NCBI GenBank assembly: GCA_022821905.1
Contig: JAJECS010000025.1
Coordinates: 105,468 to 169,467, forward strand
Length of the DNA: 64,000 nucleotides
Direction: 5' to 3'
Source: Chloroflexota bacterium
GTDB taxonomy: Bacteria; Chloroflexota; UBA11872
Part shown: positions 41,254 to 50,315 of the stretch, in pieces
How positions within the stretch are numbered: position 1 is the stretch's first letter
Layout: each line of letters opens with the position of its first letter
Notes under the pieces: generated by a model
Told to the model about the DNA's origin: nothing
Database searches by the model: none
Seen by the model: only the letters and a program-made list of their open reading frames with translations
Translations under genes and position numbers: made by a program

Positions 41254-42404
41254 TTTGCGTCAACGGGAAGTCGGGTCAGCTTCGGGATGGCGTCTTTGGC
41301 AATCTCGAAATACCGATCGTCCTTTTCTAGGCCAATGCTCTGATAGCCCAAGGACTCCGCGGCAGCCAGCGTCGAGCCGGCGCCCGCAAATGGATCGAGC
41401 ACGACGCCCTCGCCAAGCGGTAACGCCGACCGCACAAGCTGCCGTAAGAATGCCTGAGGCTTGAGGCTCGGATGCGGCGCCAGGTCTCGCTCGGCTTTTC
41501 GTGTTGGCGACGACGGGATTACATCGCCGAATGGCTTCTCCTCAATAGGGCGCCGGAATCCGCCGGTTTTCCACGCTCGCAGATTGTCCTGCACCCGTCC
41601 TTCAATGGGACTTCGGTAAACAACCCAGGGTTCCCACATCGAGCGCGGCATGACGCTGACGGCGGGAAACTCGTCATGCGCGCCCTTGGGTCGGTCGCCG
41701 CCGCGCATGGTCATGGTCAGACGCACGATCTCGCCGCGGCGCTCCAGTCCGGCGTCCGCCAGGGCCGCCGATACCAGGTAGGAAACCAACGGATTCGACG
41801 CCACGATCACATGGGCGCCCGGAACGAGTTTGGGAAGAAGCAGACGAGCCCACACGAAGAAAAACGAACGAAGTTGCTCGAGTTGCTCCGGCGTAAGCGT
41901 CGTGAAGCGGGGCAGCGGCGACCGAAGATGTCCATCGAATGACGGGGGAATCCGCCAAACGCCGCCCCTCCCGCTGCGGAGCTTGGCCTGTTGCTCATGC
42001 GAGTACTCATGCAGGCCATACGGCGGGTCCGTCACTACCGCATGAATGCTCATATCGTCCTGCTGCCGCAGCCAGTCGAAGCAGTCCGCGTGGTGAAGTG
42101 TGGCCCGGCCGAACGCAAAGGGCTCCCGCCACTGCTGGTCCATGAGGCCGTCGTGCTGGACGCCCGCCGAATTAGCCGAACGCAGGGCGTAAACGCCGCG
42201 CTCTTCGCGTGCGAATACGTTCGGCGTATTCAGCCGCAGGTAGGAGCGAACCGAGGACCCGGGCGTCGGTCCGATGACTTGGGCCACCCGGTCTTCAATT
42301 TCCTTGACTGGCAGGGCCTGCGAGGTCAGCGACATGACCTGCAAGATGCCGTCCCTCACCTGCCCTGGGGCGTAACGCACCTGCCGCTTTGCTGCACTCG
42401 CCAT
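41238..42404 (-). CDS. DNA methyltransferase (beta-class N6/N4) with N-terminal HARE-HTH domain
   Basis: 388 residues from the ATG of MASAAKRQVRYAPG; the open frame upstream is antisense to the next gene. Motif IV VVTDPPYGLHEY (D126-PPY) precedes motif I LDPFAGAGSTLAAAE (D337), the beta-class order; DPPY fits m6A or m4C. The first 75 residues (RDGILQVMSLTSQALPVKEI, SSVRSYLRLNTPNVF, ERGVYAL) resemble the HARE-HTH winged helix found at the ends of several restriction and methylation proteins. It should protect host DNA from the adjacent endonuclease. Confidence 0.9.
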   Translation of the reverse strand: MASAAKRQVRYAPGQVRDGILQVMSLTSQALPVKEIEDRVAQVIGPTPGSSVRSYLRLNTPNVFAREERGVYALRSANSAGVQHDGLMDQQWREPFAFGRATLHHADCFDWLRQQDDMSIHAVVTDPPYGLHEYSHEQQAKLRSGRGGVWRIPPSFDGHLRSPLPRFTTLTPEQLEQLRSFFFVWARLLLPKLVPGAHVIVASNPLVSYLVSAALADAGLERRGEIVRLTMTMRGGDRPKGAHDEFPAVSVMPRSMWEPWVVYRSPIEGRVQDNLRAWKTGGFRRPIEEKPFGDVIPSSPTRKAERDLAPHPSLKPQAFLRQLVRSALPLGEGVVLDPFAGAGSTLAAAESLGYQSIGLEKDDRYFEIAKDAIPKLTRLPVDANQASR

Positions 42405-42486
42405 GCTGGTGCAAAGGGTAGACGTCCAGACGTCTATGGTCAAGAACTCACCGATCCGTAGCGGACGTTCGGCCTCGGGGCTTTGC

Positions 42487-43482
42487 CTAGTGCCCAACTC
42501 CGGCCAGCGCCGTCCCGAAGTACCCCGGAAAGTACTCCGCGCAATTCTCCGCCAGCCATTCGATGCTGAGCCGCACCCATAGCTGCGGGTCGCGGTCGGG
42601 GAGGCAGGGTGGTTCCAGGCAGACGGGGATCGCGTGGGGATCCGGGGCGCCGGCTTGCAGGATCGCGAAGATCTCGGCGATCTCGACGCTGCCGTGGCCC
42701 ACGGGGGCGTGGAAGAACTTGGGCTCGCCGGTGGTGGTGATGGATTGCACGCGCATGTCGCGCAGGTGCGCCATGGCGACGTAGGGCGCTGCGAGCCGGG
42801 CCGCCTCGACCTGATCCTCGACGACCGCGAGGCTGTTGGAGAAGTCGTAGTTGATCCGCAGCCAGGGCGACGCAACGCCTTGGACCACCGGCACGATTTC
42901 GCTGATGCGGTAGTCCATGTGATTCTCGAACGCCAGGACGATCCCCAGGTCCTCCGCGACGCGGACGAGGTCGCGCAGGTTCTCGATCATGCAGTCGATC
43001 TGGACGGCGATCGGCACTTCGCGGCTGAAGTGCCCGAAGCGCAACCCGCCGTTGGGCACCGGCTGGCCGGGCGGCCCCGGCGGATCGGCGTTGACGATCT
43101 CGGTGAGTCGACAGCCGCCGGCGTGCAGAATCTCGAGGCTGCGGACGGCCTCTGCGCGAACGGCCGGCCATTCGTGACTCTCGACCGCCCAGGCGCCGCT
43201 GACCGACCCGACCCACTCGATTCCGAGCCCAGCCATGCGGCGGCCGGTGGCCGCGCTGGCCTCGGCGTCGGCAAACCAGCTGCTGCCCATGTGCAGCGCC
43301 TCGAACCGGTGCTCCACGCAGCGGTCGATCCACCAATCCACGTGGTCGTCGGGACCTTCCGGACCCAGCGTGGTGGTGCCGTAGGGATAGCGCATGCCGC
43401 GGAAGCCGAACTCGGGCCGGTCGATGCGCAGCCCCGGATAGGACACCCAGCGGTACGCGGCCTGCGACCCGCCGAGCCTCAC
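42487..43482 (-). CDS. Sugar phosphate isomerase/epimerase-like TIM-barrel protein
   Basis: 331 residues from a GTG (VRLGGSQAAYRW); the ATG of MRYPYGTTTLG at 43395 is an alternative start that would trim 29 residues. AP-endonuclease-2/xylose-isomerase-like features: HRFEALHMGSS, IVLAFENHMDYRISEIV (metal-ligand Glu), LRINYDFSN (Asp), MAHLRDMRV (His) and HAPVGHGSVEIAEIF. Members isomerise or epimerise sugars or dehydrate inositol derivatives. It lies 16 bases after a Gfo/Idh oxidoreductase gene, a common catabolic pairing. Confidence 0.82.
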   Translation of the reverse strand: MRLGGSQAAYRWVSYPGLRIDRPEFGFRGMRYPYGTTTLGPEGPDDHVDWWIDRCVEHRFEALHMGSSWFADAEASAATGRRMAGLGIEWVGSVSGAWAVESHEWPAVRAEAVRSLEILHAGGCRLTEIVNADPPGPPGQPVPNGGLRFGHFSREVPIAVQIDCMIENLRDLVRVAEDLGIVLAFENHMDYRISEIVPVVQGVASPWLRINYDFSNSLAVVEDQVEAARLAAPYVAMAHLRDMRVQSITTTGEPKFFHAPVGHGSVEIAEIFAILQAGAPDPHAIPVCLEPPCLPDRDPQLWVRLSIEWLAENCAEYFPGYFGTALAGVGH

Positions 43483-43498
43483 GGCGCCGCTGTCTTCG

Positions 43499-44545
43499 CT
43501 AGACCCACCCGTGGTCGGGGTGGATCGGCGTGCCGCTGGTTTGGTGGGTCCACTCCGTGCCGCCTTCCAGCAGGACCTCACGGCCCGTGATGGCCGACTG
43601 CTCCGCGGCGAACAGGATCTCCATGATGTGCCGCGCATACGGCCCGTGCGTCGGCGGTTCGATGTCGCGCGCAATGCTCTCGGCGAATGCGCGCCACTCG
43701 TCGGTGAACTCGGCCGGCGGTCGCGTGAACGGCACGTCCTCCCACACGTCGCCCTTGCCGACGCGGACGTATTCCTCGTAGTGGTGGCTGAATTTCAGCG
43801 TGCCGTTGGCGCAGATGACCTGGCCCGAGTAGTCCGACGCGCCGTCGGCGAAGCCCACGGCCACAGCCACGCCCGCGCGCCCGTTCTTGTAGCGCACGAA
43901 AATCACGTCCGAGTCGTCGCTGGCCTGGTAGTGCGCGTGGGTGCCGATGGCCGCCGAAACGGAGACGGCCTGTGAGCCCATCAGCCACGTCAGGCGGTCG
44001 ACGACGTGCACGCCGTTGGCCAGCAACATGCCACCGCCGTGGAAGCGGCTGCGGTACTGCGGCCGCCGGTCCGCGTGATTCCAGTTCTTGGACATGTAGC
44101 AGACTGCCGTGATCACCGGGCCCAGCTCGCCCGAATCGAGGATCGACTTGGCGGTGATGCTGGTGGGGTAGAAGTGCTGCGTCAGCCCGACCATGAGCTT
44201 GCGGTTGTTGGCGTCGGCCGCGGCGATCATGGCGTCGCAATGCTCCAGGCTGAGCGCCATGGGCTTCTCGACCAGCACGTGCTTGCCGGCGTTGAGTGAG
44301 TCGATGGTGAGGCGATGGTGCAGTTGATGCCCCAGCACCACCGCGACGGCATCGACGTCGTCGTCCTGCAGCAGCTCGGTGTGTGAGGCGTAGCCGCGGG
44401 GGATGTCGTACTGGCGCATATAGCGCTGCCGCGGCTCTTCCAGCAGGTCGGCCACGGCGAGAACCCGCACGTCGTCCAGCGTGGCGATCGCCTCACAGTG
44501 CGAGCGCGCAATGCCGCCCAGACCGATGATCCCGACGTTCAGCAT
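43499..44545 (-). CDS. Gfo/Idh/MocA-family oxidoreductase
   Basis: 348 residues. N-terminal Rossmann fold VGIIGLGGIARSHCEA, cofactor-site segment LVEKPMALSLEHCDAMI (EKP motif), then HVVDRLTWLMGS with the family His-x-x-Asp. It probably oxidises a hydroxyl of a sugar or inositol using NAD(P). It directly precedes the TIM-barrel gene on the same strand. No signal peptide, so cytoplasmic. The substrate is not predictable. Confidence 0.92.
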   Translation of the reverse strand: MLNVGIIGLGGIARSHCEAIATLDDVRVLAVADLLEEPRQRYMRQYDIPRGYASHTELLQDDDVDAVAVVLGHQLHHRLTIDSLNAGKHVLVEKPMALSLEHCDAMIAAADANNRKLMVGLTQHFYPTSITAKSILDSGELGPVITAVCYMSKNWNHADRRPQYRSRFHGGGMLLANGVHVVDRLTWLMGSQAVSVSAAIGTHAHYQASDDSDVIFVRYKNGRAGVAVAVGFADGASDYSGQVICANGTLKFSHHYEEYVRVGKGDVWEDVPFTRPPAEFTDEWRAFAESIARDIEPPTHGPYARHIMEILFAAEQSAITGREVLLEGGTEWTHQTSGTPIHPDHGWV

Positions 44546-44638
44546 TGGGCCACCATTCCTAACCGCCCGGCCAACGTGCCGGACCGTTCAAGGATGCCCT
44601 CTCGCCCACTCCGCGTACCACCCCGACCCGATACGTGC

Positions 44639-44773
44639 CTACTCGAACCTCACGAATCGACCTTGGACCCAGTTCCCGTCCTCAATCTCCCACCAGACCC
44701 CCAGGTTCGCGCCGGTCAGCTTGAGCCCCGATCCCTCGGGAGCGACGTAGGCAACCTCGGCATCGGAACGCGA
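44639..44773 (-). pseudogene. In-frame coding-like tail after the stop of the triple-Cache gene
   Basis: Directly after the TAA of the Cache gene the same frame continues for 44 codons (SRSDAEVAYVAPEGSGLKLT, GANLGVWWEIEDGNW, VQGRFVRFE) to a TAG. It reads like a small beta-rich domain with normal composition, so the TAA may be a recent truncation of a longer protein, or this may be a chance or decayed extension. Confidence 0.5.
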
Positions 44774-46186
44774 TTAGGTTCGCACGTTTGGCCCGCCTGC
44801 CGGCACGACCACCGCCGCAAACTGGTCCTCGCCTGAGATCGGAAGCTGGTCCTCGCCTGAGACGGACTCGTACCACCCCGACCCGAAGAGGAGACCGTCG
44901 TGCCGCACGACCCAGGAGTGTTTGACCTGGGGCTGCCCGTTTGCTGGGTTCACGAATACGTAGCTCACCCAGATACCGTCCTCGTCGGCCTGCAGCATCT
45001 CGAGACCGAACACACGCCCCGTGATATCCGTTCCCAGCGGACCCTTCAAGTCGTCGCCGAGCAGACTCGGGTCGGGATGCGTGAGCAGTCGATCGGCTTC
45101 GTCGAAAATGAAGACGTACCACTGGCCCTCGAGACTCTCGGGCGTGTTGTAGTGCGTCACGGTCGCGTCCAGTCCCTCCGCGTTGTAGCGGCTGACGGCA
45201 CGGGCGACGAACGCTTGAGTGAACGTCGCGGGATCGTCCGCACGCGAGATGGGTTCGTACCAGCCGGAAGCGAAGGACAAGCCGTCGTGCTTGATGACCC
45301 AGGTGTGCTTTCGCTCCGGCTCGCCGGTCGCCGGGTTCACGAAGACGTAGTCCACCCAGCGCCCGTCTTCGTCCGCCGCCACCACCTCGAGTCCGTAGGG
45401 CTTGCCGGTGATGTCGGATCGCACGGCGGGCGTGGTGCCCACGAAGTCCGGGCGCGCGGGGTTCGCCAGCACGTAACCGTTCTCGTCGAGCAGGAAGACA
45501 TACCACTGACCGTCGATGCTCTCCTCTGACTGCTGATAGGCAATCGACGCGTCGCGTCCTTCGGCCTCATAGCGGCTGATGGCGGAGGCCACCACGGCCT
45601 GCGTGTAGGTCGCGGGATCATCCTCACGCGAGATGGGCTCGTACCAGCCCGAGGCGAACGACAGGCCGTCATGCTTGATGACCCAGGTGTGCTTGCGCTC
45701 GGGCTCGCCGGTCGCCGGGTTCACGAAGACGTAGTCCACCCAGCGCCCGTGCTCGTCCGCCGCCACCACCTCGAGTCCATAGGGCTTGCCGGTGATGTCG
45801 GATCGCACGGCGGGCGTGGTGCCCACGAAGTCCGGGCGCGCGGGGTTCGCCAGCACGAAGCCGTTTTCGTCGAGCAGGAAGACGTACCACTGGCCGTCGA
45901 TGCTCTCCGTGGACTGGTGATAGGCAATGGAGGCTTCACGCCCCTCGGCGTCGTACCGATCGATGGCCTCCTGCACCACTCGCTGGGTGTAGCCGGCCGG
46001 ATCGGCCACGCGCACGACGGCGTCGTCGACCATCTCCTGGGCTTCCTCGCGCGTGACTCCCGTAGTTCCGGCGATCGCGATGATGAGCGCGATGATCGCG
46101 AGGATGCCGGCGACCGTCGCCATGATTGAGTCGGCGTTTTTCTTGGTCCGTTCCCAAATCTCCTGCATCGCCCGTTCCTCACTCAC
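44774..46186 (-). CDS. Membrane-anchored protein with three tandem single-Cache domains
   Basis: 470 residues. A hydrophobic helix near residues 20-40 (ATVAGILAIIALIIAIAG) anchors the protein, and the rest should face outside. Three copies of about 126 residues follow; the first two are nearly identical at both DNA and protein level (GQWYVFLLDENG, LANPARPDFVGTTPAVRSDI, WVIKHDGLSFASGWYEPISR), the third is diverged (FIFDEADRLLTHPDP). This is the sCache_2/Cache sensor pattern normally followed by a signalling domain, but none is present. It may be a ligand-binding component of another receptor, or a truncated sensor. A repeat of SGEDQLPISGEDQF is near the end. Confidence 0.85.
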   Translation of the reverse strand: MSEERAMQEIWERTKKNADSIMATVAGILAIIALIIAIAGTTGVTREEAQEMVDDAVVRVADPAGYTQRVVQEAIDRYDAEGREASIAYHQSTESIDGQWYVFLLDENGFVLANPARPDFVGTTPAVRSDITGKPYGLEVVAADEHGRWVDYVFVNPATGEPERKHTWVIKHDGLSFASGWYEPISREDDPATYTQAVVASAISRYEAEGRDASIAYQQSEESIDGQWYVFLLDENGYVLANPARPDFVGTTPAVRSDITGKPYGLEVVAADEDGRWVDYVFVNPATGEPERKHTWVIKHDGLSFASGWYEPISRADDPATFTQAFVARAVSRYNAEGLDATVTHYNTPESLEGQWYVFIFDEADRLLTHPDPSLLGDDLKGPLGTDITGRVFGLEMLQADEDGIWVSYVFVNPANGQPQVKHSWVVRHDGLLFGSGWYESVSGEDQLPISGEDQFAAVVVPAGGPNVRT

Positions 46187-46471
46187 TGGCCGGTCGCCGT
46201 CGACCGGAAGCCGAGTCGTTCCACCTATCTTGCCACCGATTGTCAGCAGGTAAACGGGTTGAAGATCGCGAAGCTTGCATCCGACGCGGAAACTCCAGTC
46301 GCTTCGACTCGTGGGCTATCGGGTTGAGCGGCCGCTGGATTGCCGCTCCGTATCGACGATGGGGCAGGCTCATCCCGGAAATGACGGATTTGAGTCCCAA
46401 GGGTCTCCGTAGGCGGGAGGTGGGAATCCCGTCCCAACTCGTTTGCCGACCCAGAGCCCCCGCCGCCGCGT
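46187..46471. repeat. Intergenic region with a degraded dispersed repeat
   Basis: It contains CTGGATTGCCGCTCCGTATC then GACGATGGGGCAGGCTCATC, a decayed version of the repeat at 26581-26620, followed by CGGGAGGTGGGAATCCCGTC. I see no gene in it. Confidence 0.55.
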
Positions 46472-47083
46472 CTACGCCCAGCGGTGCTCGTCGGCGGGGG
46501 CTTCGATCACGCCCAGCGCCTGCAACATGCGGTCCACCAGCGCGTCCACGATGTCGCTGACGCTCGAGGGCCGCAGGTAGAACGCCGGTTCCGGCGGCAG
46601 CACCGCGGCGCCGGCCTCGGCCAACGTCAGCAGATTGCGCAGGTGGATGATCGAGAGCGGCGTCTCCCGCGGCACGACCACCAGGCGGCGCTTTTCCTTG
46701 AGCGTCACGTCGGCTGCCCGATGGAGCAGATTCGTCCCGGCGCCGCTGGCCAGCGCGCCCAGCGTGGCCATGCTGCACGGGACGATGAGCATGCCGCGCA
46801 CCGGATAGCTGCCGCTGGAAATCGGCGCCGCCACGTCTTGCGGCCGATGCACCGTCACGTCGCCATGGGTCAACCAGCGCGCGGTCGCGTCCCGAAAACG
46901 CTCGTGCATCTCGTGGTGCCACATCAGCTCGCCGTAGTCGCTGCACACCACGTCGAGCCGCTCGCCTCGGCGCAGCAGCGCCCTGGCCGCCGCGTCCGCC
47001 AGCACGGCGCCGGTCGCCCCGGAAATCCCCAGGATCAGACTGGGGCGCGCCCCTCCGTGCTCAGGCAACCCACACGCCGGCAA
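46472..47083 (-). CDS. ubiX: Flavin prenyltransferase UbiX
   Basis: 203 residues. It makes prenylated FMN, the cofactor of UbiD-type decarboxylases. LILGISGATGAVLADAAARA is the flavin-binding loop, MLIVPCSMATLGALASGAG the conserved middle, and LVVVPRETPLSIIHLRNLL the LVxxPRETP signature. The start overlaps the ubiA stop by 23 bases; later starts would also be possible. Together with ubiD and ubiA it forms a quinone-biosynthesis cluster. Confidence 0.95.
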   Translation of the reverse strand: MPACGLPEHGGARPSLILGISGATGAVLADAAARALLRRGERLDVVCSDYGELMWHHEMHERFRDATARWLTHGDVTVHRPQDVAAPISSGSYPVRGMLIVPCSMATLGALASGAGTNLLHRAADVTLKEKRRLVVVPRETPLSIIHLRNLLTLAEAGAAVLPPEPAFYLRPSSVSDIVDALVDRMLQALGVIEAPADEHRWA

Positions 47084-47942
47084 TGGTGAACACCAGCGCG
47101 GTGATCGCCACGTAGCCGTTCATGTTGAAGAAGGCCAGGTTGAGCCGCGACAGGTCGTTGCGCAGCAGCGCGTGCTCATAGATGAGCAGCGCGCCGATCA
47201 GGCCAACGCCCACCCAATAGGGCCACGACAGCGGTGCGATCAGACCCAAAACGATCAGCACGACCACCGTGAGCGCGTGTGACCCCCGCGCGATCTGCAG
47301 CGCGCGCCGCGTGCCGAATCGCGCCGGCACGGAATGCAGCCCCCGCTTGCGGTCGAACCCCAGGTCCTGGAGGGAGTACAGAACGTCGAATCCCGCAATC
47401 CAGAACATCACCACCAGCGCCAGCACGATGGCCTCCGCGCCGATGTCGCCGCGCACCGCAATCCAGCCGCCGACGGGCGCGATGCCGTCGGCCAGGCCCA
47501 ACATCCAATGGCTCAGCCAGGTGAAGCGCTTCGTGAAGGAGTAGAGCGTGACCGTGACCATCGCCACCGGCGCCAGCGCCAGGGCCAGCAGGTTGAGCTG
47601 CCACGCGGCGATGTGCAGAAGGGCGAAACCCGCCGACGCCAGCCCGAGCATCTCGACGCGGGACATGCGCCCGGCGGGCAGCGCGCGCTCGGCGGTGCGC
47701 GGGTTCGCCGCGTCGATTTGTGCGTCGATCAGGCGGTTCGCCGCCATGGCGCCCGTGCGCGCACCGGCCATGGCGACCGTGATCCACAAGAATGTGCGCC
47801 ACCCGGGCCAGCCGTCCTGCGCCAGCACCATCCCCAGAAAGGCGAACGGCAACGCGAAGATCGTGTGCTCGAACTTGATCGCGTCGAGATACAAGCGAAG
47901 ACGCATCGCGGCGGCGGCCGGGTTCATTCGCGGCTCGTGCAA
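47061..47942 (-). CDS. ubiA: UbiA-family aromatic prenyltransferase
   Basis: 293 residues, about eight membrane helices. It attaches a prenyl chain to an aromatic acid. Asp-rich prenyl-diphosphate motif NRLIDAQIDAANPRTAERAL and the second motif FDVLYSLQDLGFDRKRG are present. With UbiX and UbiD alongside, the substrate could be 4-hydroxybenzoate (ubiquinone) or the futalosine-derived naphthoate (MqnP type, menaquinone). The latter is more likely if the host lacks ubiquinone, but cannot be decided from this window. Met6 is another start. Confidence 0.92.
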   Translation of the reverse strand: MHEPRMNPAAAAMRLRLYLDAIKFEHTIFALPFAFLGMVLAQDGWPGWRTFLWITVAMAGARTGAMAANRLIDAQIDAANPRTAERALPAGRMSRVEMLGLASAGFALLHIAAWQLNLLALALAPVAMVTVTLYSFTKRFTWLSHWMLGLADGIAPVGGWIAVRGDIGAEAIVLALVVMFWIAGFDVLYSLQDLGFDRKRGLHSVPARFGTRRALQIARGSHALTVVVLIVLGLIAPLSWPYWVGVGLIGALLIYEHALLRNDLSRLNLAFFNMNGYVAITALVFTIAGVWVA

Positions 47943-48002
47943 TCGGGTGCGGATTCCCAGAGCCTAGCGCGTCGCGCGACGATGCACATCCCAGTTTTCT
48001 TC

Positions 48003-49454
48003 CTAGATGCCAAAGCTGCTCCACCGTTCGTCGACCCGCCGCACGATGTCTTCGTCCATGACGATGTCCGGCGGCCACTCGCGCGGAAAGCCCTCCTCCG
48101 GCAGCTTGCGCGTGGCGTCGATGCCGAGCTTGCCGCCCACGTTTGGCTGCGTGGTGGCGAATTCCAGCGCGTCCATCACGCCCTGGGCGTGCTCGGTGTC
48201 TCTCCCGGGTTCCGTGTTGGCCCCGACGCGCCAGAGGACCTCGCTCAGATCGTGCACGTCAACGTCGGCGTCGACCACAATCACGTACTTGGTGAACATG
48301 AGCTGACCCGTGCCCCATATGGCGTGCATCACCTTGCGCGCCTGTCCCGGATAGCGCTTGCGAATCGACACGATGGCGAAGTTGTGGAACACGCCGTGTA
48401 CGGGCAGATTCATGTCCACGATCTCGGGGATGACGAGCCGCACCAGTGGCAGGAACAGCCGCTCGGTGGCTTTCCCGATCCATCCGTCCTCCATGGGCGG
48501 TCGTCCGACGATGGTGGAAACGAATATCGGATCGCGCCGCCGCGTCACCGCCGTCAGGTGGAACACCGGGTAGGGCTCGGCAAGCGAGTAGTAGCCGACG
48601 TGGTCGCCGAACGGGCCCTCCATGCGACTCTCGGCCGGATCGACGTAGCCTTCCAGCACAATCTCGGCGCGCGCCGGGACCAGGATGTCCACCGTCTGTG
48701 CCGGTACCATCTCGACCGACGAACCCCGCAGGAATCCGGCGAACACGAGCTCATCCACGTCCGGCGGCAACGGGGCCGTTGCGGAGTAGAGCAGCACCGG
48801 GTCGGCGCCGATGGCGATGGCCACCTCCATGCGCGTGCTCGACTCGCCGCTGCGCCGCCAGTGCTCCGCCCCGCCTTTGTGCAGCTGCCAATGCATGCCC
48901 AGCGTCTGTGAGTCGTAGACCTGCAAGCGGTACATGCCCATGTTTCGCTTGCCGCTCGCCGGGTCGTGGGTGAATACGAGCGGCATGGTGATGTAGGGGC
49001 CGCCGTCGTCCGGCCAGCAGGTGGGTATGGGCAGGCCGTCCAGCGTCGGTGCCGCCGTCTCGACGATGTCTTGCACGGGGCCGCCGCGCACGGTCCGCGG
49101 GCCGATGCGGCCGATGTGCACGATCTCACCCAGCGTCCGCAGCTTGCCCCAGATGCCGGCGGGCGGCGGGCTCATGGCGAGGTTCAGCAGGTGCTCGATG
49201 CGGGTTTCCAACTCGGACCAATCGTCCACCCCCAGCGCCCAGGCCATCCGCTGCTGGGTGCCGAGCAGGTTGATCGCCAGCGGCACGTCGGAACCCTTCA
49301 CGTTTTCGAACAGCAGCGCCGGGCCGTCCGCCTTCATCACCCGGTCGGCGATCTCGGTGATTTCGAGATGCGGGTCAACCTCGGGCTGGATCCGGCGCAG
49401 CTGCCCCTGTTGCTCGATGTGGGCGATGAAGGCGCGCAGGTCTTTGAAGGCCAT
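48003..49454 (-). CDS. ubiD: UbiD-family decarboxylase
   Basis: 483 residues, full length. It decarboxylates an aromatic or prenylated aromatic acid using prenyl-FMN from UbiX. MAFKDLRAFIAHIEQQGQLR is the typical start, with PALLFENVKGSD, DGGPYITMPLVFTHDP, RMEGPFGDHVGYYSL (ligand Glu region) and HAIWGTGQLMFTKYVIVVD. The functional UbiD E-R-E triad appears consistent with these segments. In clusters with ubiA/ubiX it acts in ubiquinone or futalosine-menaquinone synthesis. Confidence 0.95.
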   Translation of the reverse strand: MAFKDLRAFIAHIEQQGQLRRIQPEVDPHLEITEIADRVMKADGPALLFENVKGSDVPLAINLLGTQQRMAWALGVDDWSELETRIEHLLNLAMSPPPAGIWGKLRTLGEIVHIGRIGPRTVRGGPVQDIVETAAPTLDGLPIPTCWPDDGGPYITMPLVFTHDPASGKRNMGMYRLQVYDSQTLGMHWQLHKGGAEHWRRSGESSTRMEVAIAIGADPVLLYSATAPLPPDVDELVFAGFLRGSSVEMVPAQTVDILVPARAEIVLEGYVDPAESRMEGPFGDHVGYYSLAEPYPVFHLTAVTRRRDPIFVSTIVGRPPMEDGWIGKATERLFLPLVRLVIPEIVDMNLPVHGVFHNFAIVSIRKRYPGQARKVMHAIWGTGQLMFTKYVIVVDADVDVHDLSEVLWRVGANTEPGRDTEHAQGVMDALEFATTQPNVGGKLGIDATRKLPEEGFPREWPPDIVMDEDIVRRVDERWSSFGI

Positions 49455-49460
49455 CGGTCT

Positions 49461-50315
49461 CTACGTCCCAACCAGCGCGGGCAGCGGCAGGTCGTAGAGC
49501 GATTCGATCACATGGTCCGGCCGCTGGTCGGCCGGTGCCGCCGCCGCCTCGGCGGCCGACGTGGTCCCGGTGAGGACTAGCACCGACTCGGCGCCGATGG
49601 CGCGCGCCCCGGCAATGTCCGCGGTCAGCATGTCGCCCAGCACCACCAAGTCGGCGGCGCCCACCCCCGCGCGCTCCATGATGACCTGAAACATGTGGGC
49701 GGAGGGCTTGCCCACGATAACCGGATCCTGCCCGGTGACGGCCGCCACGGCGGCCGTCATTGCGCCGGCGCCCGGAATGGGACCGCTGGGCGTGGGGTAT
49801 TGCGGGTCGGTGTTCACGGCCAGGTACTCAGCGCCGTCCAGCATGATGGCGCGGGTGGCGCGCCGCAGCCGGTCGTAGGTCAGCCCAAAATCCACGCCGA
49901 CCACAACGACCTTCGGAACGTCGTCGCCGTCCCAGGTCGCCAGGTCGTAGCCGGCGGCCGCAATCTGCGTCGCCAGACTGTCGCCGCCCAGCACGAGCAC
50001 TCGGCACGGCGTTGGATGGTGCGCCCGCAGGTAGGACACGCTGGCGACCACCGCCGACACAATGTTCTCGGGTCCGGCGTTGATGCCGAGCCCCTGCAGC
50101 TTGGCCGCCAGCTCCACCGGCGTCTGGCGCGAGTTGTTGGTGATGAAAAGCGTCGGGAGCCCCAGGTGCTGCACCGAGGCGACGGCTTCGGCCGCGCCCG
50201 GGATCAGCTCGGGGCCGCGGTAGATCACGCCGTCCATGTCGAACGCGAAGGCGCGCCGCCGGATCGGAACGAGCGCCGGCCCGTGATCGTGCCGGTGCGG
50301 CGCGGCCGATTGCAT
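49461..50315 (-). CDS. HAD-IIA (NagD/phosphoglycolate phosphatase-like) hydrolase
   Basis: 284 residues from the ATG that overlaps the preceding stop (ATGA). Motif I FAFDMDGVIYRGPELI (DxDG), motif II LPTLFITNNSRQTP, motif III near PVIVGKPSAHMFQV (Lys) and motif IV VVLGDMLTADIAGARAIG. The motif II TNNS and the cap between II and III are HAD-IIA hallmarks. Substrates in the family include nucleotide, glycolate and sugar phosphates. It is co-translated with the 2-hydroxyacid dehydrogenase upstream. Confidence 0.9.
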   Translation of the reverse strand: MQSAAPHRHDHGPALVPIRRRAFAFDMDGVIYRGPELIPGAAEAVASVQHLGLPTLFITNNSRQTPVELAAKLQGLGINAGPENIVSAVVASVSYLRAHHPTPCRVLVLGGDSLATQIAAAGYDLATWDGDDVPKVVVVGVDFGLTYDRLRRATRAIMLDGAEYLAVNTDPQYPTPSGPIPGAGAMTAAVAAVTGQDPVIVGKPSAHMFQVIMERAGVGAADLVVLGDMLTADIAGARAIGAESVLVLTGTTSAAEAAAAPADQRPDHVIESLYDLPLPALVGT

